Below, in pieces: positions 9,043 to 15,909 of a stretch of DNA of 64,000 bases. Location of the stretch: assembly GCF_000178955.2 (NCBI RefSeq), contig NC_016631.1:496001-560000 (forward strand), written 5' to 3'. Each line of letters starts with the position of its first letter. Position 1 is the stretch's first letter. The DNA is from Granulicella mallensis MP5ACTX8. GTDB lineage: Bacteria > Acidobacteriota > Terriglobia > Terriglobales > Acidobacteriaceae. The translations under genes and the position numbers were made by a program. The notes beneath the pieces were generated by a model. It was given only the letters and a program-made list of their open reading frames with translations, made no database searches and had not been told where the DNA came from.

Positions 9043-9234
9043 TTAGTAGGAACCCCTATTGCGCAGGATGGTCTGGGACAAGGGTTCCCCTTCAATTGAG
9101 ACGGGAGAAAACTTGAAAGGTTTTCTCCCGTCTCGGACAGCCTGACGAGCGTGATCAAGGAGATTGATTCGCAGCTCAGCCTTGCTGGTCAGTTCTGTTG
9201 TGGGTGGCGATGGTTTCGAATCAATGGCAGCCAT
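9043..9234 (-). CDS. Small hypothetical protein with an internal hairpin
   Basis: About 63 residues from an ATG preceded by GGGGAAGG at good spacing; an upstream ATG in frame (at 9249) lacks such a site. The product is hydrophilic (KAELRINLLDHARQAVRDGRK), possibly helical, and ends in SQTILRNRGSY. I do not recognise a family. It lies about 55 bp downstream of serA on the same strand. The DNA coding for residues about 34-45 forms a perfect 15-bp hairpin (9098-9134), which casts some doubt on protein coding or suggests regulation. Confidence 0.45.
   Translation of the reverse strand: MAAIDSKPSPPTTELTSKAELRINLLDHARQAVRDGRKPFKFSPVSIEGEPLSQTILRNRGSY
9098..9134. other. Perfect hairpin GAGACGGGAGAAAAC / GTTTTCTCCCGTCTC
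   Basis: Two perfectly complementary 15-bp arms around a 7-base loop, located within the small ORF downstream of serA. It ends without a U tract on either strand, so it does not look like a simple intrinsic terminator. It could be an RNA structure or protein site. Confidence 0.7.
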
Positions 9235-9289
9235 AACATCCTTCCCCATTTGAATTACCTGTTCAACGGCGGACTGGTCGAGCTTTCAA

Positions 9290-10912
9290 CTAAAGCTTTC
9301 CCAGCTCCACAATGTGCACGCTGGTAATGGACTCGACCTTCCGCAGCTCTGCAAGCGCCTGCTGCAGAGCGGGTTGCGCCTCCGCAGGCACATCGAGCTG
9401 GACGACCGCCAGGGCCTGGCTTCCGGGGAGACGCGTGCTGCGGCCCAGGGCAAAGTTGGCGATATTCAGCTTTGCTTCGCCAAGGATCGTGCCGATGCGT
9501 CCGATCACACCCGGTACATCCTGGTTGCGGATGACGACCAGCGTGCCGGTGAGCTCGGCTTCGACGTCGATGCCGTCATAGCTGAGCAGGCGGGGTGAGT
9601 GACCGTGGAGCACCGTGGCCGTCGCGGTGGAGTCGCCCTTGGCCGAGTGCAGCGCCAGCCGGAGAACCGCGCCCGTGCCGCCGGAGACGTGCTCGCGCTT
9701 GTCTTCCTGCAGACGGATGCCCCGATCGGCTGCCACCGAAGCGGCGTTGATGCGGTTGATGCCGTCCGAACCCGCGAGGACGCCGGAGATGGCAGCATTG
9801 CGGATCAGGTCGGTCTTGAGCTGGGCGAGCCGGCCGTTGTAGGTCAGCGCGATGCTTTCGATGTTGCCGCCCGTCTCCGAAGATCCGATCGCATGGGAGA
9901 GGAACTGCCCCAGCCGCGCGGCCATCTCAATGTACGGGGAGACCTCGGCGTACTCTTCCTCCGAGAGGGAGGCGACGTTAACGGCATTCTGCACGACACC
10001 GAGCTTCAGGTAGTCGCGCACCTGGTTGGCGAGCTGGATGCCGATGGCCTCCTGCGCCTCGTCGGTCGAACCGGCGATATGCGGCGAGAGCAGCACGTTC
10101 TCAAGCTCGAAGTACGGAGAGTCCTTAAGGGGCTCATGGCGGAAGACGTCCAGCGCGGCACCGGCTACATGGCCGGACTTGATCGCCTCGGCCAGCGCCT
10201 CGTCGACGATGAGCTCGCCGCGCGCGCAGTTCACGATGCGGATGCCCTTCTTCATGATCGCGAGCGAGGTCTTGTTGATCAGGCCCTCGGTCTGCGGTGT
10301 GAGGCCCACGTGCAGCGAGAGGAAGTCGGAGCTGGAGAAGATCTCGTCGATGGGAACCAGCGTAACGCCGTTCTCGCGGGCAATGACCGGAGCGACGAAG
10401 GGATCGTAGCCCAGCAGGTTCATGCCGAACGCCTTGGCGCGGCGCGCCACTTCCAGCCCAATGCGGCCCAGCCCGACGATGCCGAGCGTCTTGCCGCGCA
10501 GCTCCGAGCCCTGCAGAGACTTCTTCTCCCACTTGCCGACGTGCAGCGCGGCGTTCGCGCGGGGGATAGCGCGGCACATGGAGATCATCAGTCCAAGCGT
10601 GAGTTCGGCGACGGCGACGGCGTTTGCGCCCGGCGTGTTCATCACGACGATGCCGCGGCGTGTGGCCTCGTTGGCATCGATGTTGTCGACGCCGACACCG
10701 GCCCGGCCGATGATGCGCAGTTTGGGAGCGGCTGCGAGCAGGGCGGCGTCCGCCTGAACGGCAGAGCGCACGACCAGCGCGTCGGCATCGGCGAGTTCCG
10801 CGGGCAGGCCGCCGGGAGCGATCTTGTCAGCGGTGACGACGTTCCAGCCGGGCTCCTTCTGGAAGATGGCAAGCGTGGCGGGCGAGACTTTTTCGGCGAG
10901 AACGATCTTCAA
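9290..10912 (-). CDS. serA: D-3-phosphoglycerate dehydrogenase
   Basis: 540 residues; catalyses the first step of serine synthesis, oxidising 3-phosphoglycerate with NAD. The long form is present: a substrate domain, an NAD domain with GLGRIGLEVARRAKAFG (about residues 147-163), catalytic Arg in NCARGELIVDE, Glu in FRHEPL and His in LSPHIAGSTDEA. An ASB domain follows, then an ACT domain (VPGVIGRIGTILGEAKLNIANF) that usually senses serine. The start MKIVLAEKVSPATL fits the family. It is monocistronic or drives the small ORF after it. Confidence 0.96.
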   Translation of the reverse strand: MKIVLAEKVSPATLAIFQKEPGWNVVTADKIAPGGLPAELADADALVVRSAVQADAALLAAAPKLRIIGRAGVGVDNIDANEATRRGIVVMNTPGANAVAVAELTLGLMISMCRAIPRANAALHVGKWEKKSLQGSELRGKTLGIVGLGRIGLEVARRAKAFGMNLLGYDPFVAPVIARENGVTLVPIDEIFSSSDFLSLHVGLTPQTEGLINKTSLAIMKKGIRIVNCARGELIVDEALAEAIKSGHVAGAALDVFRHEPLKDSPYFELENVLLSPHIAGSTDEAQEAIGIQLANQVRDYLKLGVVQNAVNVASLSEEEYAEVSPYIEMAARLGQFLSHAIGSSETGGNIESIALTYNGRLAQLKTDLIRNAAISGVLAGSDGINRINAASVAADRGIRLQEDKREHVSGGTGAVLRLALHSAKGDSTATATVLHGHSPRLLSYDGIDVEAELTGTLVVIRNQDVPGVIGRIGTILGEAKLNIANFALGRSTRLPGSQALAVVQLDVPAEAQPALQQALAELRKVESITSVHIVELGKL

Positions 10913-11000
10913 GAGGATCTCCGGGGCGCAAATGGCGCAGCACTTTTAGTGTAGCTGTGAACAAAGGTTGAGGGGGAGCCGGGGCAAAGAGCGCGAGCGG

Positions 11001-11630
11001 TTACCGCTTGAGTTCGGCTACGCAGTGGTCGTCGAACTGCTGGACAAATTCTTTGAGGGTGGTGAACTGGATCTGAATGGAGGCGTTTTTTCTCAACAGG
11101 AGGACATATTCGTCGGCGGGGAGACTTCCGGGATCGTAGCCCATCTTAAAGGACGAGATTGCGTCGAAGTCCTGCACCCCAGCGGCGATCACGTTCTTGT
11201 TGACGAGGTCTTCCAGCATGTAGAGATCGGAGTACCGTTGCACTTCGTCATAGGGCATGAAGCCTAAGGCCCCGGTATCCCGCGCGGTACGCCAGGCTGC
11301 ATCGTTCAGCGAGTCGAAGTTCATTGAGTTGTCGATGGACCCATGGAAGTTTTTGGGGTCGGCCATGAGCGCGTGAATAGCCTTGATATTGGCCTCCTGG
11401 CTGTCGACGTTTCGCTGCAAAAGTACAAGATCCTTTTGCGCGGCCTCATGATTGTGTTCAATCTCTTGCCGGATATTCTCCCGGGCCTCATGTACGAGAT
11501 GGCGATGGTGCAGGTACTCGACGAAGGCCTCCAGGGTGAGCGCGATGAAGAGACCGATGGTCACGATCGTCAGGTGGGTAAAGAAATCTCGCCAGGTGTG
11601 AACAGGTTGGTGGGGTGCGTGGACGTCCAT
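11001..11630 (-). CDS. Single-pass membrane protein with coiled coil, tandem paralogue 2
   Basis: 209 residues, beginning MDVHAPHQPVHTW, then one transmembrane helix (about residues 17-37, LTIVTIGLFIALTLEAFVEY) with HHRHLVHEA just after it. A helical, probably coiled-coil region follows (about 40-80), then a soluble domain with ARDTGALGFMPYDEVQRYSDLY. It is the same length and pattern as the neighbour at 11655-12284, 24 bp upstream, so the pair arose by tandem duplication and is probably one operon. The function is unknown; the type recurs in Acidobacteriota. Confidence 0.78.
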   Translation of the reverse strand: MDVHAPHQPVHTWRDFFTHLTIVTIGLFIALTLEAFVEYLHHRHLVHEARENIRQEIEHNHEAAQKDLVLLQRNVDSQEANIKAIHALMADPKNFHGSIDNSMNFDSLNDAAWRTARDTGALGFMPYDEVQRYSDLYMLEDLVNKNVIAAGVQDFDAISSFKMGYDPGSLPADEYVLLLRKNASIQIQFTTLKEFVQQFDDHCVAELKR

Positions 11631-11654
11631 CAGCTTCTCCGGGGGAGGTGCGTT

Positions 11655-12284
11655 CTAGAGTTTTCCATTCGTGTGAGCATAGATCAGATCGAGACTGTGG
11701 CTGAGATCGCGGAGCTGATCGAGCTCTACCAACGTCTGTTGAGCGTTTGCGATCATCGTGTCGACCTCTGCCGGCTGTAGATCGGTGAGCTTGCGTCCGC
11801 CCTTCAGGGGTTCGGTAATTCTGTAAATGGAGCGGATGTAATTGCGGGCCTGATCGTTGACTACTCCCTGCTGGTTGTAGATGACGGAGTATGCCTGGGC
11901 GTACTCGTAGGACATCAGGGCGACGGCTCCGGTATCGCGCGCTGTGTTCCAGGCAGCGGAGTCCATACCGTTCCACTCCCAACCGTGGGCAAGCTGTCCG
12001 GAGGTTGGTTGATGTGTCTTTATCGCTGCGAGAAGGCTTAGATTAAACTCTATCTCCTGTTCGGTGCCGTCGAGTTGCTTCTCGTCACCCGCCAGAGTCT
12101 GCCGGTTGCTGCTTATCTCGGCGCGGAGGTTCATTTCGGCCTCGTGCAGCAGGTGACGATGGTGTGCGGCTTCGACCAGGCCTTCAAGTCCGAGTGCGAT
12201 CAGCAGACCGATGGTGATGGTGGCCAGGTGGAGGAGAAAGTCCTTCCACGTGTGGATTGGTTCGTGCGGTGCGTGGACATCCAT
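11655..12284 (-). CDS. Single-pass membrane protein with coiled coil, tandem paralogue 1
   Basis: 209 residues, MDVHAPHEPIHTWKDF, then a membrane helix (LATITIGLLIALGLEGLVEA), then HHRHLLHEAEMNLRAEI. The body contains AAWNTARDTGAVALMSYEYAQAYS, matching ARDTGALGFMPYDEVQRYS in the downstream copy. Identity is clear in the N-terminal 45 residues and around this middle motif and weaker elsewhere, suggesting an old duplication with conserved membrane and core segments. The function is unknown. Confidence 0.78.
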   Translation of the reverse strand: MDVHAPHEPIHTWKDFLLHLATITIGLLIALGLEGLVEAAHHRHLLHEAEMNLRAEISSNRQTLAGDEKQLDGTEQEIEFNLSLLAAIKTHQPTSGQLAHGWEWNGMDSAAWNTARDTGAVALMSYEYAQAYSVIYNQQGVVNDQARNYIRSIYRITEPLKGGRKLTDLQPAEVDTMIANAQQTLVELDQLRDLSHSLDLIYAHTNGKL

Positions 12285-12325
12285 GTTTGTGCTGGCTCCG
12301 TGCAGTGAAAAGGATTATTCGCAGT

Positions 12326-13513
12326 CTACCGAAAGAAGTGCGGAACGAAGCTGCTGAGGTTGCCGGTAATAGGTCCCGCGTCTTCGCGAATGCCCATGCC
12401 GCAGCACTCCTGGTCGATCATCCAGAGTCCAAGCACAGGCCACCGTCCCGGATTCGGCCCGTCTGGAAAGACCGTGGCCGGCCCCAGGCGCTGGTCGATC
12501 TGCAGGCGGTTATCGTACGGCCCATCGGTAGAGATCTGCTTGCCTTCGAGGCTGGTAATCACGATATTGGAGCCCTCTCGCGAGTGCAGGGGCTTCCTCA
12601 CCCAGCCGGGAGCGGGCTGCCAGTTGCTGGAGCCCGTGACGAAGTGCGCTTCCAGCAGCAGCTCGTGGTTCGGGTAGAGCTCCCACAGCACCGGCAAAAT
12701 GCCCTTGTTCGAGAGCAGCATCTTCCAGATGGGTTCGATCCAGCGCATGTCTTTGTACGTGCGCAATCCCTGGGCGGCGAAGGCCTCTTCGAGCATCGTC
12801 TCCCACGGATAGAGCTTGAAGATCGTCTCGATCTGGTTCTCTTCCGGCGCAAGATCGACGAAGCACTGCCGGGGGTCGTTCCAGCCGATCTCCTCCATCA
12901 GGAGCTGGCTGGTGGGCAGCCCCGCCTGCTCGGCGGTATCGCGAAGGTAGGCGACGGTGAGCAGGTCTTCGGGATAGTCGGTGCTGGCAAAGTAGACGGG
13001 CTTGGCGAGATAGCTGTCGAGGTCTTTCCACTTGGCGATCAGCTTCTCGTGCAGCGAGTTGAACTGGTCGGCTTGCGGGTAGACGTCCTTGAGCCAATAC
13101 CACTGGATGACCGCGGCTTCGAGCAGCGAGGTCGGGGTATCGGCGTTGTACTCCAGCAGCTTGGGCGCGCCCTGGCCGTTCCACAGGATGTCGAAGCGCC
13201 CATAGAGTGCCGGAGGCTCCTCGTTCCAGGCCCACTCGATCATCGGCACGGCCTCGGCTGGGATCTCCAGCTCGTCATAGCGCTGGTTATCGATGACGTT
13301 CTGCGCGGCGGCGAGGCACATCTCCTGCAGCTCGTTGCCGGCAGCCTCCAGGCGGTCGACCTCGGCTGCGGTGAACTCGTAGCAGGTGCTCTCGTCCCAG
13401 TAAGGCCGGGCGTTCGGCACGGAAGGATCGGCCTCGGGGGTATGGAAGGTGAGGCCCTGCTGTTCGACGGTCTGCTGCCAGTGGGGGCGAGGGGTAAGGG
13501 TATGGCGCTGCAT
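12326..13513 (-). CDS. Glutathionylspermidine synthase-family ATP-grasp protein (YgiC-like)
   Basis: 395 residues. It matches the C-terminal amide-ligase domain of glutathionylspermidine synthase and the single-domain YgiC/YjfC proteins: YGRFDILWNGQGAPKLLEYNADTPTSLLEAAVIQW, then DMRWIEPIWKMLLSNKGILPVLWELYPNH (split here by family strands), WVRKPLHSREGSNI and GLWMIDQECCGMGIREDAGPITGNLSSFVPH. It probably joins a carboxylate to an amine using ATP; the true substrate of stand-alone members is not settled. It starts 3 bp after the small lipoprotein gene, so the two are surely cotranscribed. Confidence 0.9.
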   Translation of the reverse strand: MQRHTLTPRPHWQQTVEQQGLTFHTPEADPSVPNARPYWDESTCYEFTAAEVDRLEAAGNELQEMCLAAAQNVIDNQRYDELEIPAEAVPMIEWAWNEEPPALYGRFDILWNGQGAPKLLEYNADTPTSLLEAAVIQWYWLKDVYPQADQFNSLHEKLIAKWKDLDSYLAKPVYFASTDYPEDLLTVAYLRDTAEQAGLPTSQLLMEEIGWNDPRQCFVDLAPEENQIETIFKLYPWETMLEEAFAAQGLRTYKDMRWIEPIWKMLLSNKGILPVLWELYPNHELLLEAHFVTGSSNWQPAPGWVRKPLHSREGSNIVITSLEGKQISTDGPYDNRLQIDQRLGPATVFPDGPNPGRWPVLGLWMIDQECCGMGIREDAGPITGNLSSFVPHFFR

Positions 13514-13516
13514 GAT

Positions 13517-13903
13517 CTATTCTCCCCCACTGCCGCCGTGCGAAGAAAAGCTGCTGCCAAAGCCTCCACGGCTGGTGCCGCTGAAGGAGTAGCTATGGCC
13601 TGAGATTGGCGAGTAACTGCCCCCGCCCACAATGCTGCCCAGGCCGAATCCTCCCCCGCCGCCGTAGTAATAGCGGTAGTAGTGCGGAATAAAGATCCCG
13701 TTGGTATAGGTGCCGCCATTGTTCAAAAGGCTTCCCGCTACGGGCTTTTGCGCGCCGGGCGGCAGGTTCTTGCAGAAGCTGGGGTCGACGACATGATTGG
13801 ATTCATCGACGCAGCGCTCCACCTCGGTGTGGCGGCAACCGGTGAGCAGAGCCATGGCAGACGCAGCCAGCAAGGGGGCAATGACGTGGGTGGAACGACG
13901 CAT
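13517..13903 (-). CDS. Small glycine/serine/tyrosine-rich lipoprotein (YgiB-like partner)
   Basis: 128 residues from the ATG at 13903, where a signal peptide MRRSTHVIAPLLAASAMALLTGC with lipobox begins and a purine-rich site (AAGGA) lies upstream. Longer in-frame extension to 14113 runs through repeat A3 and is not credible. After VERCVDESNHVVDPSFC the protein becomes rich in Gly, Ser and Tyr (YYRYYYGGGGGFG) and ends GSGGE. Its placement 3 bp before a YgiC-like gene mirrors the enterobacterial ygiB-ygiC pair, where YgiB is also a small secreted or lipid-anchored protein; homology is plausible but not proven. Confidence 0.75.
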   Translation of the reverse strand: MRRSTHVIAPLLAASAMALLTGCRHTEVERCVDESNHVVDPSFCKNLPPGAQKPVAGSLLNNGGTYTNGIFIPHYYRYYYGGGGGFGLGSIVGGGSYSPISGHSYSFSGTSRGGFGSSFSSHGGSGGE

Positions 13904-14005
13904 GCTTCGAGTCCTTAGGGTTTCGAAACATGGTACCGCACCAGAACACGATGGCGACAGATCACCCTCCAGCGCCCTTACCTCTCGCTCGGATCGCCTC
14001 AACCT

Positions 14006-14100
14006 TGTCATCTCGACCGAAGGCGCGCTTTTGCGCCGAAGTGGAGAGGCCTGCAGCTTGCTCGTGCGGGCAATATCTCTATGGCGTGCAAGCCTGCACA
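14006..14100. repeat. Family A element, truncated copy A3
   Basis: Begins TGTCATCTCGACCGAAGG, then a small hairpin (GGCGC...GCGCC), the inner arm GTGGAGAGGCCTGCAGCTTG, a loop and a degraded partner arm (CAAGCCTGCA). The outer right terminus seen in A1 and A2 is absent, replaced by the E1 palindrome 25 bp further on. Confidence 0.7.
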
Positions 14101-14124
14101 GGAGACGCAACAAGATTAAATCAG

Positions 14125-14340
14125 GCGAGAGTCCAGCGCCAAAGGCGCGGCATATCCCAGCCTGGGGTGAAGCCCCAGGTTACGGACACACACAAATTCC
14201 AGAGGGCTGAAGGCCCGGCATATCTCGCTTGTGCAGACGAGATATGCCGGGCCTTCAGCCCTCTGGACCCTTATAGACCTTGTACCTGGGGCTCACGCCC
14301 CAGGCTGGGATATGCCGCGCCTTTGGCGCTGGACTCTCGC
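14125..14340. repeat. Nested 216-bp palindrome E1
   Basis: Outer arms starting GCGAGAGTCCAGCGCCAAAG are complementary for more than 40 bp. An inner hairpin has perfect 29-bp arms (14199-14227 and 14238-14266, starting CCAGAGGGCTGAAGG) around a 10-base loop. Smaller hairpins (CAGCGCC/GGCGCTG type and CTGGGG...CCCCAG) lie within each arm. It ends 6 bp from the galU stop and could fold as a strong 3' structure on galU mRNA. Parts (GGCATATCCCAGCC) are shared with E2 and E3. Confidence 0.85.
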
Positions 14341-14346
14341 AGCCCC

Positions 14347-15225
14347 TTAAAACTGCTGCGACTTCAACCACTCGCGGAACTTCGGTCCCAGCTCATTGTG
14401 CTTCAGCGCGAAATCAACGGTCGCTTTCAGGAAGCCGAACTTATCGCCTGCATCATGACGTTTGCCTGTGTAGCAAAAACCATAGACCTTCTCATACTGC
14501 AGCAGCGCCTTGATGGCATCGGTAAGCTGTAACTCGCCGCCCGCACCGGGCTTGATATTTTCGATCATCTCGAAGATGCGCGGCGTCAGAATGTAACGGC
14601 CGATGATGGCGTTCAGGCTGGGAGCCTCTTCAGGCTTCGGCTTTTCGACCATGTCCCGAACGTCGAGCAGCCGTTTGTCCTCCGGGTCGGGCGTGCAGTC
14701 CAGGCAGCCATAGTGCGAGATCGCCTCGCGCTCCACAACCTCCGAAGCCAGGATGGAGGATTGCGTCCTATCGAAAGCCTCCACCATCTGCTTCATGCAG
14801 GGAACGGTGCAGTCCACGACATCGTCCGGAAGAATCACGGCGAAGGGCTCATCGCCGATCAGATCCTTGGCCTGCAGCACGGCATGGCCAAGCCCCAGCG
14901 GCTCGGCCTGACGGGTGTAGACGATACGCGCCAGCCGGGTGACCGATTGAGCGATCTCCAGCAATGCCGGCCGGTTGCGCGCGATCAGCGACGCCTCCAG
15001 CTCCGGTGACTTGTCGAAGTGATCCTCCATCGTCGCCTTATTGCGGCCGGTGACGATGATGATCTCCGTGCATCCGGCGGCCACAGCCTCTTCGACCGCA
15101 TACTGAATCAGAGGCTTGTCCACCAGGGGCAGCATCTCCTTGGGAGTTGCCTTGGTGGCGGGAAGAAACCGGGTACCCATGCCTGCCGCAGGAATCACGG
15201 CCTTGCGGACCTTCAAGAAAGCCAT
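14347..15225 (-). CDS. galU: UTP--glucose-1-phosphate uridylyltransferase
   Basis: 292 residues; makes UDP-glucose from UTP and glucose-1-phosphate for polysaccharide and envelope synthesis. The nucleotidyltransferase signature is present: VIPAAGMGTRFLPATKATPKE near the N terminus, LVDKPLIQYAVEEA, the VTGRNKATMEDHFD segment, GLGHAVLQAK, FAVILPDDV, VEKPKPEEAPS and the C-terminal CYTGKRHDAGDKFGFL. Length is typical. A GGAG site lies about 6 bases before the ATG. Monocistronic, with the E1 palindrome at its 3' end. Confidence 0.97.
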   Translation of the reverse strand: MAFLKVRKAVIPAAGMGTRFLPATKATPKEMLPLVDKPLIQYAVEEAVAAGCTEIIIVTGRNKATMEDHFDKSPELEASLIARNRPALLEIAQSVTRLARIVYTRQAEPLGLGHAVLQAKDLIGDEPFAVILPDDVVDCTVPCMKQMVEAFDRTQSSILASEVVEREAISHYGCLDCTPDPEDKRLLDVRDMVEKPKPEEAPSLNAIIGRYILTPRIFEMIENIKPGAGGELQLTDAIKALLQYEKVYGFCYTGKRHDAGDKFGFLKATVDFALKHNELGPKFREWLKSQQF

Positions 15226-15681
15226 CTACGCTCCAAATCCATTTGTTTCAAGCTCATAGAGCCTTGCCAATATGCTAGCAAGAGCAATTGCTCAAGCCGT
15301 GTGAACTACCTCAAAAAACCATTGCATGAATGGGGTGAAGAAGGAAACAGGCTTCAGGCCCCTGTGAGGCAAGGCGCAATTTCCGGTGGGAACACCCGAA
15401 AAATAAGATGCACAAATCCGCAAAAATACGGCCTCGGTCCGCAGTGGATAACTACTTTTTATTTGACCAGCTTTGTATTGCTCAAAGCATTTCTGGTACC
15501 GGTGTAAAGGATTTTCTCTAATACTACAGCTGTATTGATTGCAAACCTACCTCAGACCTGTCATTTCGACCGACCAACGGGAGTGGAGAAACCCCTGTAT
15601 TCGCGGTTGCTCACGCTATCGAAGAAGCTAGAGCAAATTTCCTGTAGGTGTATAGCGGAACCGCGACATTTATGGCCGTTT
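15226..15681. other. Intergenic region, lower GC, no gene seen
   Basis: About 300 bp upstream of galU (roughly 15230-15540) is more A/T-rich than the surroundings and has no open frame with a ribosome site; it contains a short palindrome GAGCAATTGCTC near 15287 and presumably the galU promoter. A fragment resembling a family A end (15559-15606, TGTCATTTCGACCGA...GTGGAGAAACCCCTG) and then element B3 follow. Confidence 0.5.
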
Positions 15682-15742
15682 TTCCCCAGAAAAACGGTAC
15701 TGCACGCCCGATTCAACTTCCCAGTAACAGGAAATTTGCTCT
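15630..15742. repeat. Family B inverted-repeat element, copy B3
   Basis: A 113-bp copy with perfect ends AGAGCAAATTTCCTGT / ACAGGAAATTTGCTCT, GTAGGTGTATAGCG inside the left arm, central A/T hairpin (CCGTTTTTCCCC...GAAAAACGG) and CACGCCCGATTCAAC on the right. It shares its layout with B1 but with compensating changes in both arms, which indicates that the pairing is maintained. Confidence 0.85.
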
Positions 15743-15796
15743 AAGGGACAAGCTGTATTACCGAATAACCGTCGTCGAGGTCTAGCCTGCTTCTTG

Positions 15797-15874
15797 GCTT
15801 TGAAGGGGCGGGGCTTCAGCCCCGCCGTTATGTCAACACCTAAAGCGGCTTTAGCCGCGGAGGGAACGACGTCC
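15797..15874. repeat. REP-like hairpins
   Basis: Two small palindromes: GGCGGGGCTTCAGCCCCGCC and GCGGCTTTAGCCGC followed by GGAGGGAA. The latter is nearly the same as the hairpin bordering the RAYT unit at 58434 (GCGGCTTTAGCCGCTGAGGGAA), so this is probably a REP singlet or doublet mobilised by that type of transposase. Confidence 0.65.
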
Positions 15875-15909
15875 ATCCACCTGGCAGCTCTGCCTCTCCG
15901 GCGAACTGT

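Larger units (their letters stand above)
13904..14346. other. Intergenic region filled with repeats A3 and E1
   Basis: Contains the truncated family A copy (about 14006-14100) followed by a 216-bp nested palindrome (14125-14340) that ends just before the galU stop codon. No gene is supported. Confidence 0.7.

Noticed and set aside
9599-10954. Plus-strand open frame opposite serA
   Set aside because: Antisense shadow of serA; composition unlike a real protein.
12257-13603. Plus-strand open frame opposite the YgiC-like gene
   Set aside because: Antisense shadow; the minus strand encodes a clear ATP-grasp family protein.
13980-14340. Clustered repeats considered as a CRISPR array
   Set aside because: Units are inverted and nested, not evenly spaced direct repeats with unique spacers, and no cas gene is present.
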